Source: Pelodictyon luteolum (GTDB lineage Bacteria; Bacteroidota; Chlorobiia; Chlorobiales; Chlorobiaceae). From it: a stretch of DNA of 64,000 bases. Position numbers and translations under genes: made by a program. The notes under the pieces are model-generated. The model did no database searches and was not told the DNA's origin. It saw only the letters and a program-made list of their open reading frames with translations. The stretch covers positions 1 to 64,000 of the forward strand of contig NZ_LVWG01000032.1 of assembly GCF_001622165.1 (NCBI RefSeq). The letters run 5' to 3'. Positions 34,347-44,951 of this stretch are shown piece after piece (within the stretch, counting starts at the first letter, position 1; each line of letters begins with the position of its first letter).

Positions 34347-36029
34347 ATGCAGAGAACCATCACCGCACTCCTCGTTGTCCTGCTCTTCCTCGGCACCCTC
34401 ACCTCCTGCCGGCAGAACAATGCCGCTGCCCGCAAAGAGGCCATCATCGCAGCGGTATCGGCAGATTTCGACCATCTGAACCCGCTGCTCATCCAGCTTT
34501 CGATGTCGCGTGAAGCCTGTGCCCTCATCTACCCCTCACTCGTCAAGCCGTCCTATGACATCGAAAAAGGCACCATCACCTTCCTGCCTTCAGCGGCTGA
34601 ACGCTGGGAGTTCTCGGCGGATGGCCGCACGGCGACATTCCACCTGCAACCCGGAGCGGTCTGGGAAGACGGGGAAAAGCTGACAGCGGAAGACTTCAAA
34701 TATTCCTACACCCTTTATGCAAATCCCGCAACGGCCAGCACAAGGCAGCACTACCTTGAGGATCTGCTTTTAAACGCCGATGGCTCCCCCGACATCGCCC
34801 GCTCGATCGAAACCCCGAATGATTCTACCCTGGTGCTCCGTTTCCGCCGTCCACTCTCCCCCGCCATCATCCTCGACCACTTCAACGACCTGATGCCGGT
34901 GGCCGAACATGTGTTCCGGAAGTACAGCCCCGACGAGATCCGCAGCCGTGCCGCAGAGATCCCGATTGTCGGTGCAGGGCCCTACAGAGTGCTGAAATGG
35001 GCGCGACAGGAAAAGCTGGTGCTGGAAAGCAGTCCCTCCTCAACCCTTCCGCACCCCGCCGTGACACGCCAGCTGATCTTCCTCGTGGTCCCCGAATACA
35101 CGACGCGCCTGGCCATGCTCCGCTCCGGCCAGGTTGACGCGATGCTCTCCGCCGGAGGCATCAACCCGAAAGATGTCCCGGACCTCTCCACCATGGCAAA
35201 GGACGTCGTCATCCGGCCGGTGAAAGACCGCTACTTCGACAGCATCGTCTGGCTGAACATCGACGGCGAAGTATGGCGCCGGCAACATCTCGTAAAACCC
35301 AACCCGCTCTTCGGAGACAAAATGGTCCGCCGTGCGCTCACGCTCGCCATCGACCGCCAGTCGATCATCGACGGGTTCATGGGTCCCGAACATGCCGAAA
35401 TCGTCAACACATCGCTCTCTCCGGCCTACCGCCAGATCACCGACACATCGCTCGACCCGTATGCCTACGACCCGGGCAAAGCCTCGGAGCTGCTCACCGC
35501 GGCTGGATGGACACCGGGCCCGGACGGCATCCTCCGGAAAGCAGGCAGAAGGTTCACTTTTGAACTTGCCGCACCTGTTGGCAACCCAAGGCGGAACTAC
35601 GCGGCCACCATCATCCAGCAGAACCTCCGCCAGATCGGCATCGACTGCCGCCTCCGGTTCGATGAAAGCCTCATTTTCCTGAAGAACCAGAACGAGTTCC
35701 GCTATGAAGCGGCCCTGTCGGGGCTGGCTGCCGAAACCCTTCCCTTCCAGCTGATCATCTGGGGGTCCGACTTTGAAAAACGCACGTTCAACTCATCGGC
35801 ATTCCAGAACCAACGGCTTGATGCAGTCATCGAAGCACTCAGCGGCCCGCAGCAACCAGCCCTCGAACTGGCTCTCTGGAAAGAATACCAGCAGATCCTC
35901 CACCGCGACCAGCCGAGAACATTCCTGTACTATTATGACGAACTTGAAGGGTTCAGCAGTCGGGTGGAGAACGCTGACGTCAACCTCATCGCAACCCTCT
36001 GGAACGCCTATGACTGGAAGCTTCGCTGA
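34347..36029 (+). CDS. ABC-transporter substrate-binding lipoprotein (SBP_bac_5 family)
   Basis: An oligopeptide/nickel-type extracellular binding protein of 560 residues. It starts with a lipoprotein signal (MQRTITALLVVLLFLGTLTSC, lipobox Cys21). The mature part has typical family segments: AERWEFSADGRTATFHLQPGAVWEDGEKLTAEDFKYS, ADIPIVGAGPY-like, and VRRALTLAIDRQSI. No permease or ATPase genes adjoin it. It may serve a transporter elsewhere or have a specialised role; the ligand is unknown. Confidence 0.88.
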   Translation: MQRTITALLVVLLFLGTLTSCRQNNAAARKEAIIAAVSADFDHLNPLLIQLSMSREACALIYPSLVKPSYDIEKGTITFLPSAAERWEFSADGRTATFHLQPGAVWEDGEKLTAEDFKYSYTLYANPATASTRQHYLEDLLLNADGSPDIARSIETPNDSTLVLRFRRPLSPAIILDHFNDLMPVAEHVFRKYSPDEIRSRAAEIPIVGAGPYRVLKWARQEKLVLESSPSSTLPHPAVTRQLIFLVVPEYTTRLAMLRSGQVDAMLSAGGINPKDVPDLSTMAKDVVIRPVKDRYFDSIVWLNIDGEVWRRQHLVKPNPLFGDKMVRRALTLAIDRQSIIDGFMGPEHAEIVNTSLSPAYRQITDTSLDPYAYDPGKASELLTAAGWTPGPDGILRKAGRRFTFELAAPVGNPRRNYAATIIQQNLRQIGIDCRLRFDESLIFLKNQNEFRYEAALSGLAAETLPFQLIIWGSDFEKRTFNSSAFQNQRLDAVIEALSGPQQPALELALWKEYQQILHRDQPRTFLYYYDELEGFSSRVENADVNLIATLWNAYDWKLR

Positions 36030-36086
36030 ATGAGCTGAGAGACCCGGCCATCCGACATTGGCCAAGGTATATTTTCATCGAATTGC

Positions 36087-36092
36087 TATATT
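36087..36092 (+). promoter_or_regulatory. Candidate promoter element TATATT before bchF
   Basis: TATATT(TA) lies 73 bp before bchF. A GC-rich imperfect hairpin (GGGGAA ... TTCCCC, about 36105-36133) lies between it and the gene and could attenuate or stabilise the transcript. Confidence 0.35.
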
Positions 36093-36164
36093 TACCTGCT
36101 TTCCGGGGAAGGGGCCGAACGGCCCGTTTCCCCTGTTCCCTATACCCGTGAAACCATTCGTCCC

Positions 36165-36638
36165 ATGCCCCGTTATACACCCGAGCAGCTCCAGCGCCGC
36201 AACGCCTCCGTCTGGACAACCGTACAGGCCATTCTGGCGCCCATCCAGTTCGTCATGTTCCTTCTGGGCGTCACCATCACCTACCTCTACAAGTACGACA
36301 TCTGGATAGACAACTTCGCATGGGTCACCTTTTTCGTGACCCTGAAAACCTTCATGCTCTTCCTGATATTCATCACAGGCGGCTTTTTTGAAAAAGAGGT
36401 CTTCGGAGCGTTTGCCTTCGCTCCTGAATTCTTCTGGGAGGACTTCGGGAGCTCCATCGCCATGGTGGTCCATGTATCCTACTTCATTCTCTTCTACATG
36501 GGCCTCGATGAGTCGATCCTGCTCTGGACGGCACTTGCCGCCTACCTCAGCTACCTCATCAACGCTCTGCAGTTCGTCATCCGCCTCTTGCTTGAAAAGC
36601 GCAATGAAAAGAAAATGAAGGCAGGGGAGGCCGCATGA
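36165..36638 (+). CDS. bchF: 3-Vinyl bacteriochlorophyllide hydratase
   Basis: Hydrates the C-3 vinyl group of (bacterio)chlorophyllide, giving the hydroxyethyl side chain found in bacteriochlorophylls c/d/e and on the route to bacteriochlorophyll a. The protein is 157 residues with four hydrophobic helices. The N-terminus MPRYTPEQLQRRNASVWT and the Phe-rich EVFGAFAFAPEFFWEDFGS segment are typical of BchF. The ATGA overlap with bchC, and the short gap to bchX, define a bchF-bchC-bchX operon. Confidence 0.93.
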   Translation: MPRYTPEQLQRRNASVWTTVQAILAPIQFVMFLLGVTITYLYKYDIWIDNFAWVTFFVTLKTFMLFLIFITGGFFEKEVFGAFAFAPEFFWEDFGSSIAMVVHVSYFILFYMGLDESILLWTALAAYLSYLINALQFVIRLLLEKRNEKKMKAGEAA

Positions 36639-37639
36639 AATCAAAAGCCATCGTCTTTACCGGCGTGCGGCAGATAGAGCTCCGGGAAGTGACCCTCAAA
36701 CCGCTCTCCTCGACCGACGTCCTTGTTGAAACCTGGTGGTCATCCATCAGCACCGGAACGGAAAAGATGGCCTTCAATGGCCTCATACCCTCCCCGCCCT
36801 TCATCTATCCGTTCATTCCGGGCTATGAAACCGTCGGCAAAATCACCGAAGTCGGCGCTCATGTCAACCGTGAACTCATCGGCAGGTACGCCTACATCGC
36901 AGGTTCGTTCGGCTATGAAGGGGTGAACGCCGCATTCGGGGGAGCGTCGCAGTTCGTTGCATGCCCGGTGGAGAGCCTCACCGTGCTTGAGGGCATAGAA
37001 AACCCGCAGTGCGGCATCGCCCTTCCGCTTGGCGCAACGGCTTTGCACATCGTAGATCTGGCAGCCGTAAAAGGAAAGAAAGTGCTGGTGCTCGGCCAGG
37101 GGGCAGTCGGGCTCCTGGCCGCGGAACTTGCAAAACTCATGGGGGCTGCACTCGTTGCCGCCACGGAACCCTCCCAGAACCGCCTCCGCCACTCACCGGC
37201 CGACATCAGAATCAACCCTGACACCGAGGACGTGATGGCTGCGCTAGCAGGCCATGAGTTCGACGTGCTCATCGACAGCACCGGCATCATGAGCGCGATC
37301 GACACCGGCCTGCGCTTCCTCAAATTCCATGGGCAGGTCATATTCGGCGGCTACTACCAGCGCATGAACATTGATTACTCGCAGGCTTTCCAGAAGGAAC
37401 TCTCCTTCATTGCCGCAAAGCAATGGGCCAAGGGCGACCTGGAACGTGTCCGCAAGCTCATAGCCGAAGGGCGGCTCAACACCGAAAAGATCTTCACCCA
37501 CCACCACCCGGTGGACGATGCCATCACAGACGCCTACATGCAGGCATTCAACGACCCCGACTGCATGAAGATGATCCTCACATGGAAAAAAGAAGCCGAA
37601 GAGGGCGGAACACCCTGCCACACTGCCCCGAAACCCTGA
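36635..37639 (+). CDS. bchC: Bacteriochlorophyllide a dehydrogenase BchC
   Basis: Oxidises the 3-hydroxyethyl group to acetyl on the way to bacteriochlorophyll a. It belongs to the medium-chain dehydrogenase superfamily: WSSISTGTEKMAFNG, PGYETVGKITEVG and the dinucleotide-binding segment VLVLGQGAVGLLAAELAKLMG are visible. Length 334 residues is normal. Translation is coupled to bchF by a four-base overlap, and bchX follows after 10 bp. Confidence 0.92.
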   Translation: MKSKAIVFTGVRQIELREVTLKPLSSTDVLVETWWSSISTGTEKMAFNGLIPSPPFIYPFIPGYETVGKITEVGAHVNRELIGRYAYIAGSFGYEGVNAAFGGASQFVACPVESLTVLEGIENPQCGIALPLGATALHIVDLAAVKGKKVLVLGQGAVGLLAAELAKLMGAALVAATEPSQNRLRHSPADIRINPDTEDVMAALAGHEFDVLIDSTGIMSAIDTGLRFLKFHGQVIFGGYYQRMNIDYSQAFQKELSFIAAKQWAKGDLERVRKLIAEGRLNTEKIFTHHHPVDDAITDAYMQAFNDPDCMKMILTWKKEAEEGGTPCHTAPKP

Positions 37640-37649
37640 GCACACCCGA

Positions 37650-38750
37650 ATGGCAGCACGCACTCTGGCGATATACGGAAAAGGTGGCATCGGCAAAAGC
37701 TTCACGACGACCAACCTTGCAGCAACATTCTCCCTCATGGGAAAACGGGTGCTGCAGCTTGGCTGCGACCCGAAGCATGACTCCACGACCTCGCTCTTCG
37801 GCGGCATCTCCCTGCCGACAGTCACCGAGGTGTTCACTGAAAAGAACGCCCGGAACGAGGAACTTGAGATCAGCGACATCGTCTTCCGCAGAGACATTCC
37901 CGACTTCCCCCAGCCCATATACGGTATCGAGCTCGGCGGCCCCCAGGTTGGTCGCGGATGCGGCGGGCGCGGCATCATATCGGGATTCGATCTGCTTGAA
38001 AAGCTCGGGCTGTTCAAATGGGACCTCGACATCATCCTCATGGACTTCCTCGGTGATGTCGTCTGCGGCGGCTTTGCCACACCTCTGGCCCGTTCGCTCA
38101 GCGAAGAGGTCATCCTGGTCACCAGCAATGACCGACAGTCGATCTTTACGGCAAACAACATCTGCCGTGCAAACAACTATTTCAGGACGATTGGCGGGCG
38201 CTCCCGTCTGCTTGGGCTCATCATCAACCGCGACGACCAGAGCGGTATGGCTGAGAAATATGCCGCGGCGGCGGGCATCAACGTGCTCTTGAAAGTGCCC
38301 TACAACATGGAGGCGCGCGACCGTGACGACTGTTTCGACTTCGCTATCCGCATACCCGAAATCCGCAGCTCTTTTGAAAAGCTTGCCGACGACATCATCC
38401 ATGGGCGCATCACCCCGTCAGAAGGTGCCGGACTTGAATTCCATGACTTCGTCAACCTCTTTGGCGAAGTAAGCACGTCTCTTCCCCTTGCGGCAACCGC
38501 CGGTGAACTTTTCGGCAGCAGCCTTGAACCCACAGGGAACAATGCGGCTGCAGGCACCGGAGACGAAGCGAGAATGGAGAAGTGCATCGATCAACTTGAA
38601 GAAAACCTGCAGGCGGTATGGCGGATGCATGAAGAGGAGGGCAGAGAAACCGATGCCATTGCCGAAGCACTGCACTGCAGCGAACCCGAAGCCGGGGAGC
38701 TGCTCAGGAAGGCCCGCAAGGAACTCAAACGGCTCTTTTTCAACACATAG
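37650..38750 (+). CDS. bchX: Chlorophyllide a reductase iron protein subunit BchX
   Basis: The ATP-binding dimeric iron protein that passes electrons to BchY-BchZ for reduction of chlorophyllide ring B, on the route to bacteriochlorophyll a. It is nitrogenase NifH-like: P-loop GKGGIGKS at residues 10-17, switch region QLGCDPKHDST. The [4Fe-4S] ligand cysteines are in GRGCGGRG and DVVCGGFATPL. The C-terminal ~80 residues extend past the NifH-like core and form charged helices. bchY and bchZ are not in the window. A bidirectional terminator follows. Confidence 0.94.
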   Translation: MAARTLAIYGKGGIGKSFTTTNLAATFSLMGKRVLQLGCDPKHDSTTSLFGGISLPTVTEVFTEKNARNEELEISDIVFRRDIPDFPQPIYGIELGGPQVGRGCGGRGIISGFDLLEKLGLFKWDLDIILMDFLGDVVCGGFATPLARSLSEEVILVTSNDRQSIFTANNICRANNYFRTIGGRSRLLGLIINRDDQSGMAEKYAAAAGINVLLKVPYNMEARDRDDCFDFAIRIPEIRSSFEKLADDIIHGRITPSEGAGLEFHDFVNLFGEVSTSLPLAATAGELFGSSLEPTGNNAAAGTGDEARMEKCIDQLEENLQAVWRMHEEEGRETDAIAEALHCSEPEAGELLRKARKELKRLFFNT

Positions 38751-38796
38751 GATGCTCTCTTCGGCAGCCTGAGCGGCTGAAGGACACGAAACAGAA

Positions 38797-38831
38797 AACC
38801 CCTGCACATCACTGAAGGATATGCAGGGGTT
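38797..38831. terminator. Bidirectional terminator between bchX and typA
   Basis: AACCCCTGCA and TGCAGGGGTT form a perfect 10-bp stem flanked by AAAA and TTCTCC-TTTT tracts, between two convergent genes. It can serve both strands. Confidence 0.8.
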
Positions 38832-38856
38832 CTCCATTTTCTACCGGGGTGGTGGG

Positions 38857-40689
38857 TTACTCCCCCACTTTGGCGCGCTTGACGGCCTTGGCCCTCATGT
38901 CAGCATCGAGAATCTTCTTGCGGATCCTGATGCTCTGGGGGGTCACCTCGAGGAGCTCATCGTCGTTGATGAACTCAAGGGCCTGCTCAAGGGAAAGAAT
39001 CCTTGGCGGAGTGAGCCGCAGCGATTCGTCAGTACCCGAAGAACGCATGTTCGTCAGCTTCTTGGTCTTGCAGACGTTCATGGTGATATCAAGACCTCGC
39101 GTGGATTCACCGACAACCATGCCTGCGTACACCCGGGTGTTCGGAGAGACGAAGAAGGTACCGCGGTCTTCAAGGCTGCTGAGCGCATAGGCGACGCAGA
39201 CGCCGGTTTCAGCGACGACCAGGGCACCGGTTTCACGGCCGGGAAGCTTGCCCCTGAACGGCTGGTACTCGTGGAAGACGTGGGCCATGATGCCCTCGCC
39301 CTTGGTATCGGTGGTGAACTCAAGGTTGTAGCCGATGAGGCCGCGGGTCGGGATCTCGAACTCGAGTCGTACCATGCCGCCTCGCAGCGTGCCCATATGG
39401 GTCATTTCCGCCTTCCTGCGACCCATCTTTTCAATGATGACACCGGTGTACTCATCGGGAATGTCGATGGTGACGTGCTCGATCGGCTCAAGCACCGCAC
39501 CGGACTCGTCCTTGTGCAGGATCACCTGCGGTCGGGCAATAGCCAGCTCATAGCCTTCGCGGCGCATGGTTTCAATGAGTACGGAAAGGTGGAGTTCGCC
39601 CCGTCCTGACACGCGGAAGGTATCGGCGCTCTCGGTCTCTTCGACATTGAGGGCGACGTTGGTCATGACCTCCTTCATCAGGCGCTCGCGGATCTTGCGG
39701 CTGGTAACCTCTTTGCCCTCCTGGCCTGCAAACGGCGAATCATTCACCGAGAAGAGCATGGAAAGGGTCGGCTTGCTGATCACGAACGACTCGAGCACTT
39801 CCGGGGAATCGGGAGCGGTCAGGGTAAGGCCGACGGATGCATCGGAAATACCGGCAATGGCGACGATGTCGCCCGACGATGCCTCCTTGACCTCCACGCG
39901 CTGCATCCTGTCGAACTGGAACAGCTTAGTCACCGTCCCTCTGCCGACGATGCCCTCGGGCTCGACGACGACCAGCTGGCTGCCGGGAGAGACCTTGCCG
40001 CGGTAAATGCGGCCGATGGCGATTTTACCGATATAGTCATTGTAATCAAGGCTGGTGACAAGCATCTGGAACCCGCCCTCGTCGTTGTCCGCCGGCGCAG
40101 GAATCTCCTTGATGATAATGTCGAGCAAGAGATCCATGTTGCCATCGGGGTCATCCATGCTGTACTTGGCGATGCCGTTTTTGGCGGAGGTGAACAGGTA
40201 GGGAAAATCGAGCTGATCCTCATCGGCTCCGAGAGCGATGAAAAGGTCGAGCACCTGGTCGTGGACCTTGACCGGGTCAGACTGCGGGCGGTCAATCTTG
40301 TTGATGACGACGATAGGCTTCAGCTTCAGCTCAAGCGCCTTGCGCAGCACGAACTTGGTCTGCGGCATGGGGCCCTCGAAGGCATCGACAAGCAGAAGGA
40401 CTCCGTCGACCATCTTCAGGATGCGCTCAACCTCGCCGCCGAAATCGGCGTGGCCGGGGGTATCGACGATATTGATCTTATGGTCTTTGTAAATAGCGGA
40501 GGCGTTCTTCGAAAAGATGGTGATACCGCGCTCACGCTCCTGGGGGTTCGAATCCATCACACGGACATCGACCTGCTGGTTATCCCTGAAAACGCCGGTT
40601 TTCTGGAATATGGAATCGACCAGGGTGGTTTTGCCGTGGTCAACATGGGCGATGATGGCAATATTGCGGATATTCTTTTTCCTGTTCAT
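38857..40689 (-). CDS. typA: Translational GTPase TypA/BipA
   Basis: Ribosome-associated GTPase of the EF-G family involved in stress and large-subunit assembly. G1 is AHVDHGKTT (residues 14-22), G3 DTPGHADFG and G4 NKIDRPQS. The C-terminal segment [21 protein letters not shown] is diagnostic for TypA rather than LepA or EF-G. The start ATG 40689 (MNRKKNIRN) has AAGGA seven bases upstream; the frame upstream is shadow. The 610-residue length is normal. It converges with bchX and diverges from hemX. Confidence 0.95.
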   Translation of the reverse strand: MNRKKNIRNIAIIAHVDHGKTTLVDSIFQKTGVFRDNQQVDVRVMDSNPQERERGITIFSKNASAIYKDHKINIVDTPGHADFGGEVERILKMVDGVLLLVDAFEGPMPQTKFVLRKALELKLKPIVVINKIDRPQSDPVKVHDQVLDLFIALGADEDQLDFPYLFTSAKNGIAKYSMDDPDGNMDLLLDIIIKEIPAPADNDEGGFQMLVTSLDYNDYIGKIAIGRIYRGKVSPGSQLVVVEPEGIVGRGTVTKLFQFDRMQRVEVKEASSGDIVAIAGISDASVGLTLTAPDSPEVLESFVISKPTLSMLFSVNDSPFAGQEGKEVTSRKIRERLMKEVMTNVALNVEETESADTFRVSGRGELHLSVLIETMRREGYELAIARPQVILHKDESGAVLEPIEHVTIDIPDEYTGVIIEKMGRRKAEMTHMGTLRGGMVRLEFEIPTRGLIGYNLEFTTDTKGEGIMAHVFHEYQPFRGKLPGRETGALVVAETGVCVAYALSSLEDRGTFFVSPNTRVYAGMVVGESTRGLDITMNVCKTKKLTNMRSSGTDESLRLTPPRILSLEQALEFINDDELLEVTPQSIRIRKKILDADMRAKAVKRAKVGE

Positions 40690-40735
40690 CTTTTTATCCT
40701 TGTAAATAAGTATATTTATGTTCCGTGACGGGCGG

Positions 40736-40741
40736 AATATA
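40736..40741 (-). promoter_or_regulatory. Candidate promoter element TATATT before typA
   Basis: On the minus strand TATATT lies 47 bp before the typA start. The element is shared with other leading genes of the window. Confidence 0.35.
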
Positions 40742-40843
40742 CATCTTTTTCTTTGCTTTCCGAACACACTTGAAGGCCGCACGGATTCCCCCTGCAATTT
40801 TGGCCGATCCACTTAACGACCGGGCTCTACCGCATAGCGCACG

Positions 40844-41689
40844 ATGAATAATATAATCCTCGACAACACCCCGCTTTTCATCCTGACGCAGGTCGTCTCG
40901 ATGCTCTATATCGTCACCACCATCCTCTACGGCGCCCACTTTTTCAAAGATTCGCAGTCCGCAAAGAAATACAAACAGCCGGCCCTGGTGCTCACCGTGC
41001 TCACGCACCTCGTCTACCTCGGCCTGTTGACCTCGATAGCCGGATACCGGATCGGCTACTCTACATTCAACATCATGACCATGGTGGCCCTCACCCTGAC
41101 CACCACCTATTTCTTCATAGAATTCACCACAAAAAGCGACAAAACCGGCTTTTTCGTCATCGCCTTCGCAACAGGTGCAGAGTTGATCTCATCCATCATG
41201 ACTGCCCAGACGTCATCCACAAGCCCCAGTTTCACAGGCATCGGTATGGGAGTCCACCTCATCGCAGCCATTTTCGGATTCAGCGCCATCGCCATCGCAG
41301 GGCTCTACAGCTTCCTTTACCTGCTGCTCTTCCGCCAGATCCAGCGAAACCGTTTTGAGCTGCTGTTCCAGCGCCTTCCGAACCTCGAGGTGCTCGAACG
41401 CCTCATCATGCACGCGGTCGCATTCGGGTTCATTTTCCTCTCCGTCACACTGTTTGCAGGCATGGTGGAGCAGAACGCTACGGGCGGTGTCGTCAACATT
41501 TCAGACCCGAAACTCGTCACGCTCGGCCTCATATGGCTCATCTACGGCACCAGCATATTCATCCGCCCGCTGCTCGGATGGGATATCAAGCATATGGCAT
41601 ACCTCCTCATTTTCCTCTTCGTTTTCATCACGCTGCTCATCACGCTGATGGCCGTATTTTCACCGACCTTCCACAGCATCTCCTTATAA
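40844..41689 (+). CDS. HemX/CcsA-like membrane protein
   Basis: A polytopic protein of 281 residues with about eight transmembrane helices. The central segment (GIGMGVHLIAAIFGFSAIAIAGLYSFLYLLLF) resembles the cytochrome c assembly (CcsA/ResC) fold, but the tryptophan-rich WWD heme motif of true CcsA is absent. A homologue, HemX, precedes hemA in many bacteria and affects the level of glutamyl-tRNA reductase. The next gene here is hemA, so HemX is the better label. It is separated from hemA by 121 bp containing a hairpin and promoter-like element. Confidence 0.78.
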   Translation: MNNIILDNTPLFILTQVVSMLYIVTTILYGAHFFKDSQSAKKYKQPALVLTVLTHLVYLGLLTSIAGYRIGYSTFNIMTMVALTLTTTYFFIEFTTKSDKTGFFVIAFATGAELISSIMTAQTSSTSPSFTGIGMGVHLIAAIFGFSAIAIAGLYSFLYLLLFRQIQRNRFELLFQRLPNLEVLERLIMHAVAFGFIFLSVTLFAGMVEQNATGGVVNISDPKLVTLGLIWLIYGTSIFIRPLLGWDIKHMAYLLIFLFVFITLLITLMAVFSPTFHSISL

Positions 41690-41697
41690 AATGCCCC

Positions 41698-41705
41698 TAT
41701 ATTTG
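41698..41705 (+). promoter_or_regulatory. Candidate promoter TATATTTG before hemA
   Basis: TATATTTG (Bacteroidetes-like -7 pattern) lies 106 bp before hemA. It sits within a bulged hairpin (GCCCCTATAT ... ATATGGGGC, 41693-41716), so it might instead be part of an RNA structure between hemX and hemA. Confidence 0.35.
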
Positions 41706-41810
41706 AAAATATGGGGCTGTTGCGATATATTTAAGACTCAGCAATATGCCGGCACCGGAGGATTACCTACCCTCCTGCAAGCATAACCGGTTCACTTAAA
41801 CAGCCCTGCT

Positions 41811-43088
41811 ATGAACATCATTTCAGTTGGTGTCAATCATAAAACTGCACCTATTGAAATCCGGGAAAGAATCTCTCTTTCAGAAGTTCAGAACAAGGAG
41901 TTCATCACCGGCCTCATTTCCGGAGGGCTGGCACACGAAGCGATGGTGCTCTCGACCTGCAACCGCACTGAGCTCTATGTCGTACCCGCCATGCACGAAG
42001 TCACCGGCGAGTATCTCAAGGACTATATCATCTCGTTCCGTGACGCCCGCAAGGATGTCCGCCCCGAACACTTTTTCAGCCGCTTCTACTGCGGTACCGC
42101 ACGCCATCTTTTTGAAGTCTCCAGCGCAATTGATTCCCTGATCCTCGGAGAGGGACAGATTCTCGGCCAGGTCAAAGAGGCCTACCGGATCGCTGCCGAA
42201 GTGCAGGCTGCCGGCATCCTCATCACCCGCCTCTGCCATACGGCATTCAGCGTCGCCAAGAAGGTCAAGACCAGGACCAAGATCATGGAGGGCGCCGTTT
42301 CAGTCAGCTACGCCGCCGTCGAACTGGCACAGAAGATCTTCTCGAACCTCTCCATGAAGAAGATCCTCCTTGTCGGCGCAGGTGAAACCGGCGAACTGGC
42401 GGCCAAGCATATGTTCGCAAAGAACGCGCGCAACATCGTCATCACCAACCGGACCCAGTCGAAAGCCGAAGCACTTGCAGAAGAACTCGGAACCAACCGG
42501 GTCCTTCCGTTTGAAAGCTACAAGGAGCATCTGCACGAGTTCGACATCATCATCACCGCAGTCAGCACCAAAGACTACATCATCACCGAGGCCGAGATGC
42601 ACGGGGCCATGCAGAAGCGCCGCCTGAAGCCGGTCATCATCCTCGACCTCGGCCTGCCTCGCAACGCCGACCCGGAAATAGGCAAGCTCCAGAACATGTT
42701 CCTGAAGGACATCGACGCACTCAAGCACATCATCGACAAGAACCTTGAGCGCCGCAGCCTTGAGCTCCCGAAAGTCCACTCCATCATCGACGAGGAACTT
42801 GTCGCATTCGGCCAGTGGATCAACACCCTGAAGGTACGCCCGACCATCGTCGACCTCCAGTCGAAGTTCATTGAAATCAAGGAGAAGGAACTTGAGCGCT
42901 ACCGCTACAAAGTCTCCGAAGAAGAGCTCCGCAGAATGGAGCACCTGACCGACAGGATCATGAAAAAGATCCTGCACCACCCCATCAAAATGCTCAAGGC
43001 GCCCATCAGCACCTCTGACAACATGCCGAGCCGGGTTGATCTGGTCCGCAACGTTTTTGATCTTGAAGAGCCCAACCAGTCCCACTAA
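41811..43088 (+). CDS. hemA: Glutamyl-tRNA reductase
   Basis: Reduces glutamyl-tRNA to glutamate-1-semialdehyde, the entry to tetrapyrrole synthesis by the C5 pathway. The active-site Cys is in [12 protein letters not shown], with the conserved [11 protein letters not shown] segment at the N-terminus. [14 protein letters not shown], the NADPH-binding [12 protein letters not shown], and a C-terminal dimerisation helix complete the layout. Length 425 residues is normal. It heads hemA-hemC-hemD with short gaps. This flux feeds heme, bacteriochlorophyll and cobalamin, so tight control of this gene is expected. Confidence 0.95.
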   Translation: MNIISVGVNHKTAPIEIRERISLSEVQNKEFITGLISGGLAHEAMVLSTCNRTELYVVPAMHEVTGEYLKDYIISFRDARKDVRPEHFFSRFYCGTARHLFEVSSAIDSLILGEGQILGQVKEAYRIAAEVQAAGILITRLCHTAFSVAKKVKTRTKIMEGAVSVSYAAVELAQKIFSNLSMKKILLVGAGETGELAAKHMFAKNARNIVITNRTQSKAEALAEELGTNRVLPFESYKEHLHEFDIIITAVSTKDYIITEAEMHGAMQKRRLKPVIILDLGLPRNADPEIGKLQNMFLKDIDALKHIIDKNLERRSLELPKVHSIIDEELVAFGQWINTLKVRPTIVDLQSKFIEIKEKELERYRYKVSEEELRRMEHLTDRIMKKILHHPIKMLKAPISTSDNMPSRVDLVRNVFDLEEPNQSH

Positions 43089-43108
43089 TTAACAAATCCG
43101 TAACCGCC

Positions 43109-44050
43109 TTGAAAAAACAGCTTATCATCGGCACCAGGTCCAGCCCCCTCGCTCTCTGGCAGGCAGAGTTCACCAAAGCGGAACTCTCCAGGCACTTTCC
43201 TGATCTTGAAATCACACTGAAACTGGTCAAGACCACGGGCGACGTGCTTCTCGACTCTCCCCTGTCAAAGATCGGCGACATGGGACTGTTCACGAAAGAC
43301 ATCGAAAAGTTCCTGATTGCCAAGGAGATCGACCTTGCCGTCCACAGCCTCAAGGATGTTCCGACCGCAACCCCTGAAGGGCTGATCATCAGCGCCTTCA
43401 CCGAACGCGAAGACACCCGCGATGTCATCATATCCAAAACGGGCGCCAAACTGCTCGACCTGCCGAAAAACGCCAAGGTAGCGACCAGCAGCCTTCGTCG
43501 CATGTCACAGCTCAAAAGCCTCCGCCCCGACTTCGAGATCTGCGACATCCGCGGCAACCTCAACACCCGTTTCAAGAAGTTCGACGAAGGCGAATTCGAT
43601 GCAATGATGCTTGCCTATGCCGGCGTCTACCGCCTGAACTTCAGCGACCGCATCTCCGAGATCCTGCCGCATGAAATCATGCTGCCTGCCGTCGGTCAGG
43701 GTGCGCTCGGCATAGAGACCCGTGTCGACGACGAACAGACCCGCGAGATCGTCAAGGTCATGAACCACAGCACCACCGAGTACTGCTGCAAAGCAGAGCG
43801 CGCGCTGCTCCGCCACCTCCAGGGAGGATGCCAGATCCCGATCGGCGCCTACGCGTCGTTCAAGAACGGCACCCTGCACCTTCTGGCGTTCGTAGGCTCC
43901 ACCGACGGCACCATCGGCATCCGGGACGAAATCACCAAAACAGGACTCACCTCGCCGAGCCAGGCTGAAGAAGCCGGCATTGAACTGGCCAAGGAGCTCC
44001 TGAAGCAGGGCGCCGAAAAGATCCTTTCGGAAATCCGCAAGAGCTGCTGA
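43109..44050 (+). CDS. hemC: Hydroxymethylbilane synthase
   Basis: Polymerises four porphobilinogens into hydroxymethylbilane. Motifs include [13 protein letters not shown] at the N-terminus, [24 protein letters not shown] and the dipyrromethane cofactor Cys in [11 protein letters not shown]. It uses a TTG start ([12 protein letters not shown]) 20 bp after hemA. The stop overlaps the hemD ATG as TGATG, so translation is coupled to the next enzyme. Confidence 0.95.
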   Translation: MKKQLIIGTRSSPLALWQAEFTKAELSRHFPDLEITLKLVKTTGDVLLDSPLSKIGDMGLFTKDIEKFLIAKEIDLAVHSLKDVPTATPEGLIISAFTEREDTRDVIISKTGAKLLDLPKNAKVATSSLRRMSQLKSLRPDFEICDIRGNLNTRFKKFDEGEFDAMMLAYAGVYRLNFSDRISEILPHEIMLPAVGQGALGIETRVDDEQTREIVKVMNHSTTEYCCKAERALLRHLQGGCQIPIGAYASFKNGTLHLLAFVGSTDGTIGIRDEITKTGLTSPSQAEEAGIELAKELLKQGAEKILSEIRKSC

Positions 44051-44796
44051 TGCCAAACGTCCTGGTAACCCGCCCGGAACATCAGGCAGCAGCATTCGTC
44101 AGAGAACTTGCAAGCCACGGTCTGGATTCGGTTGTCTTCCCGACAATCGAAATCAGGCCTGTCGGCGGCTGGACTGTACCCGACCTCTCGCCCTTCAGCG
44201 GCATCTTCTTCACGAGCCCCAACAGCGTCGGAGAGTTTATGCGGCGCATGATGGAGGAACGCCCTTACGAGCTTGAAAACCTCAGGAAGGCAACAGTCTG
44301 GGCTGTTGGAAAGACTACGGAAAAAGACCTCGCCGCCTACGGGGTAACGACAGAACCTGTCCCGAAGATTGCTGATGCCGTGAACCTCATGGCAGACATC
44401 CAGAGCGAAGACATTGAAGGCAGGACATTCCTCTTTCTTCGCGGGAACCTCTCGCTCGGCGTCATTCCAGACGTCATACAGAAGCGGGGAGGAACCTGCA
44501 TTGAACTTACCGTGTACGAGAACCATCCGCCTTCTCTGGAAGACTCGGCGAAGATACGCATGATGCTTGAGGGCGGCCAGCTCGACTGCCTCTCCTTCAC
44601 CAGCCCATCAACTGCCGTCAATTTCTTTGAAGCAATGGGCTCGACGGCACTGCCCGAAGGGAGCCTCGTTGCAGCCATCGGCACCACAACGGCCGGAGCG
44701 CTCAAAAAGCTCGGCGTGAGGGTGGACGTCATTCCTGAATACTTCGACGGGCCGAACTTCGCAAAAGCTATCGCAGAAGCACTGAAGCAGCGCTGA
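44050..44796 (+). CDS. hemD: Uroporphyrinogen-III synthase
   Basis: Cyclises hydroxymethylbilane with inversion of ring D. This family is poorly conserved, but the signatures are readable: [15 protein letters not shown] near the N-terminus, [11 protein letters not shown] and [17 protein letters not shown], and an ending [15 protein letters not shown]. The 248-residue length and the position directly after hemC support the call. The hemB gene for the preceding step lies separately at 50.1 kb. Confidence 0.9.
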   Translation: MPNVLVTRPEHQAAAFVRELASHGLDSVVFPTIEIRPVGGWTVPDLSPFSGIFFTSPNSVGEFMRRMMEERPYELENLRKATVWAVGKTTEKDLAAYGVTTEPVPKIADAVNLMADIQSEDIEGRTFLFLRGNLSLGVIPDVIQKRGGTCIELTVYENHPPSLEDSAKIRMMLEGGQLDCLSFTSPSTAVNFFEAMGSTALPEGSLVAAIGTTTAGALKKLGVRVDVIPEYFDGPNFAKAIAEALKQR

Positions 44797-44900
44797 TTCC
44801 CCGATAGAGTAGCCGCGAAAAGGCAGTTACCCCCTTACTATACCCCTTTCAGCAAACCTACCACCGGAACTCCAAACATACGCACCTGCAACAACAGATG

Positions 44901-44927
44901 CGCATTGAGGGCATAACGCTCAATGCG
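44901..44927. terminator. Hairpin between hemD and the converging minus-strand gene
   Basis: CGCATTGAG pairs perfectly with CTCAATGCG around a 9-nt loop, between convergent genes. Neither flank is clearly T-rich, so terminator function is uncertain. Confidence 0.45.
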
Positions 44928-44951
44928 TGTATCCGGAATCTGTACTATCGG

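Noticed and set aside
40844-41689. True CcsA cytochrome c synthetase
   Set aside because: The tryptophan-rich WWD motif is missing and the hemA neighbour points to HemX.
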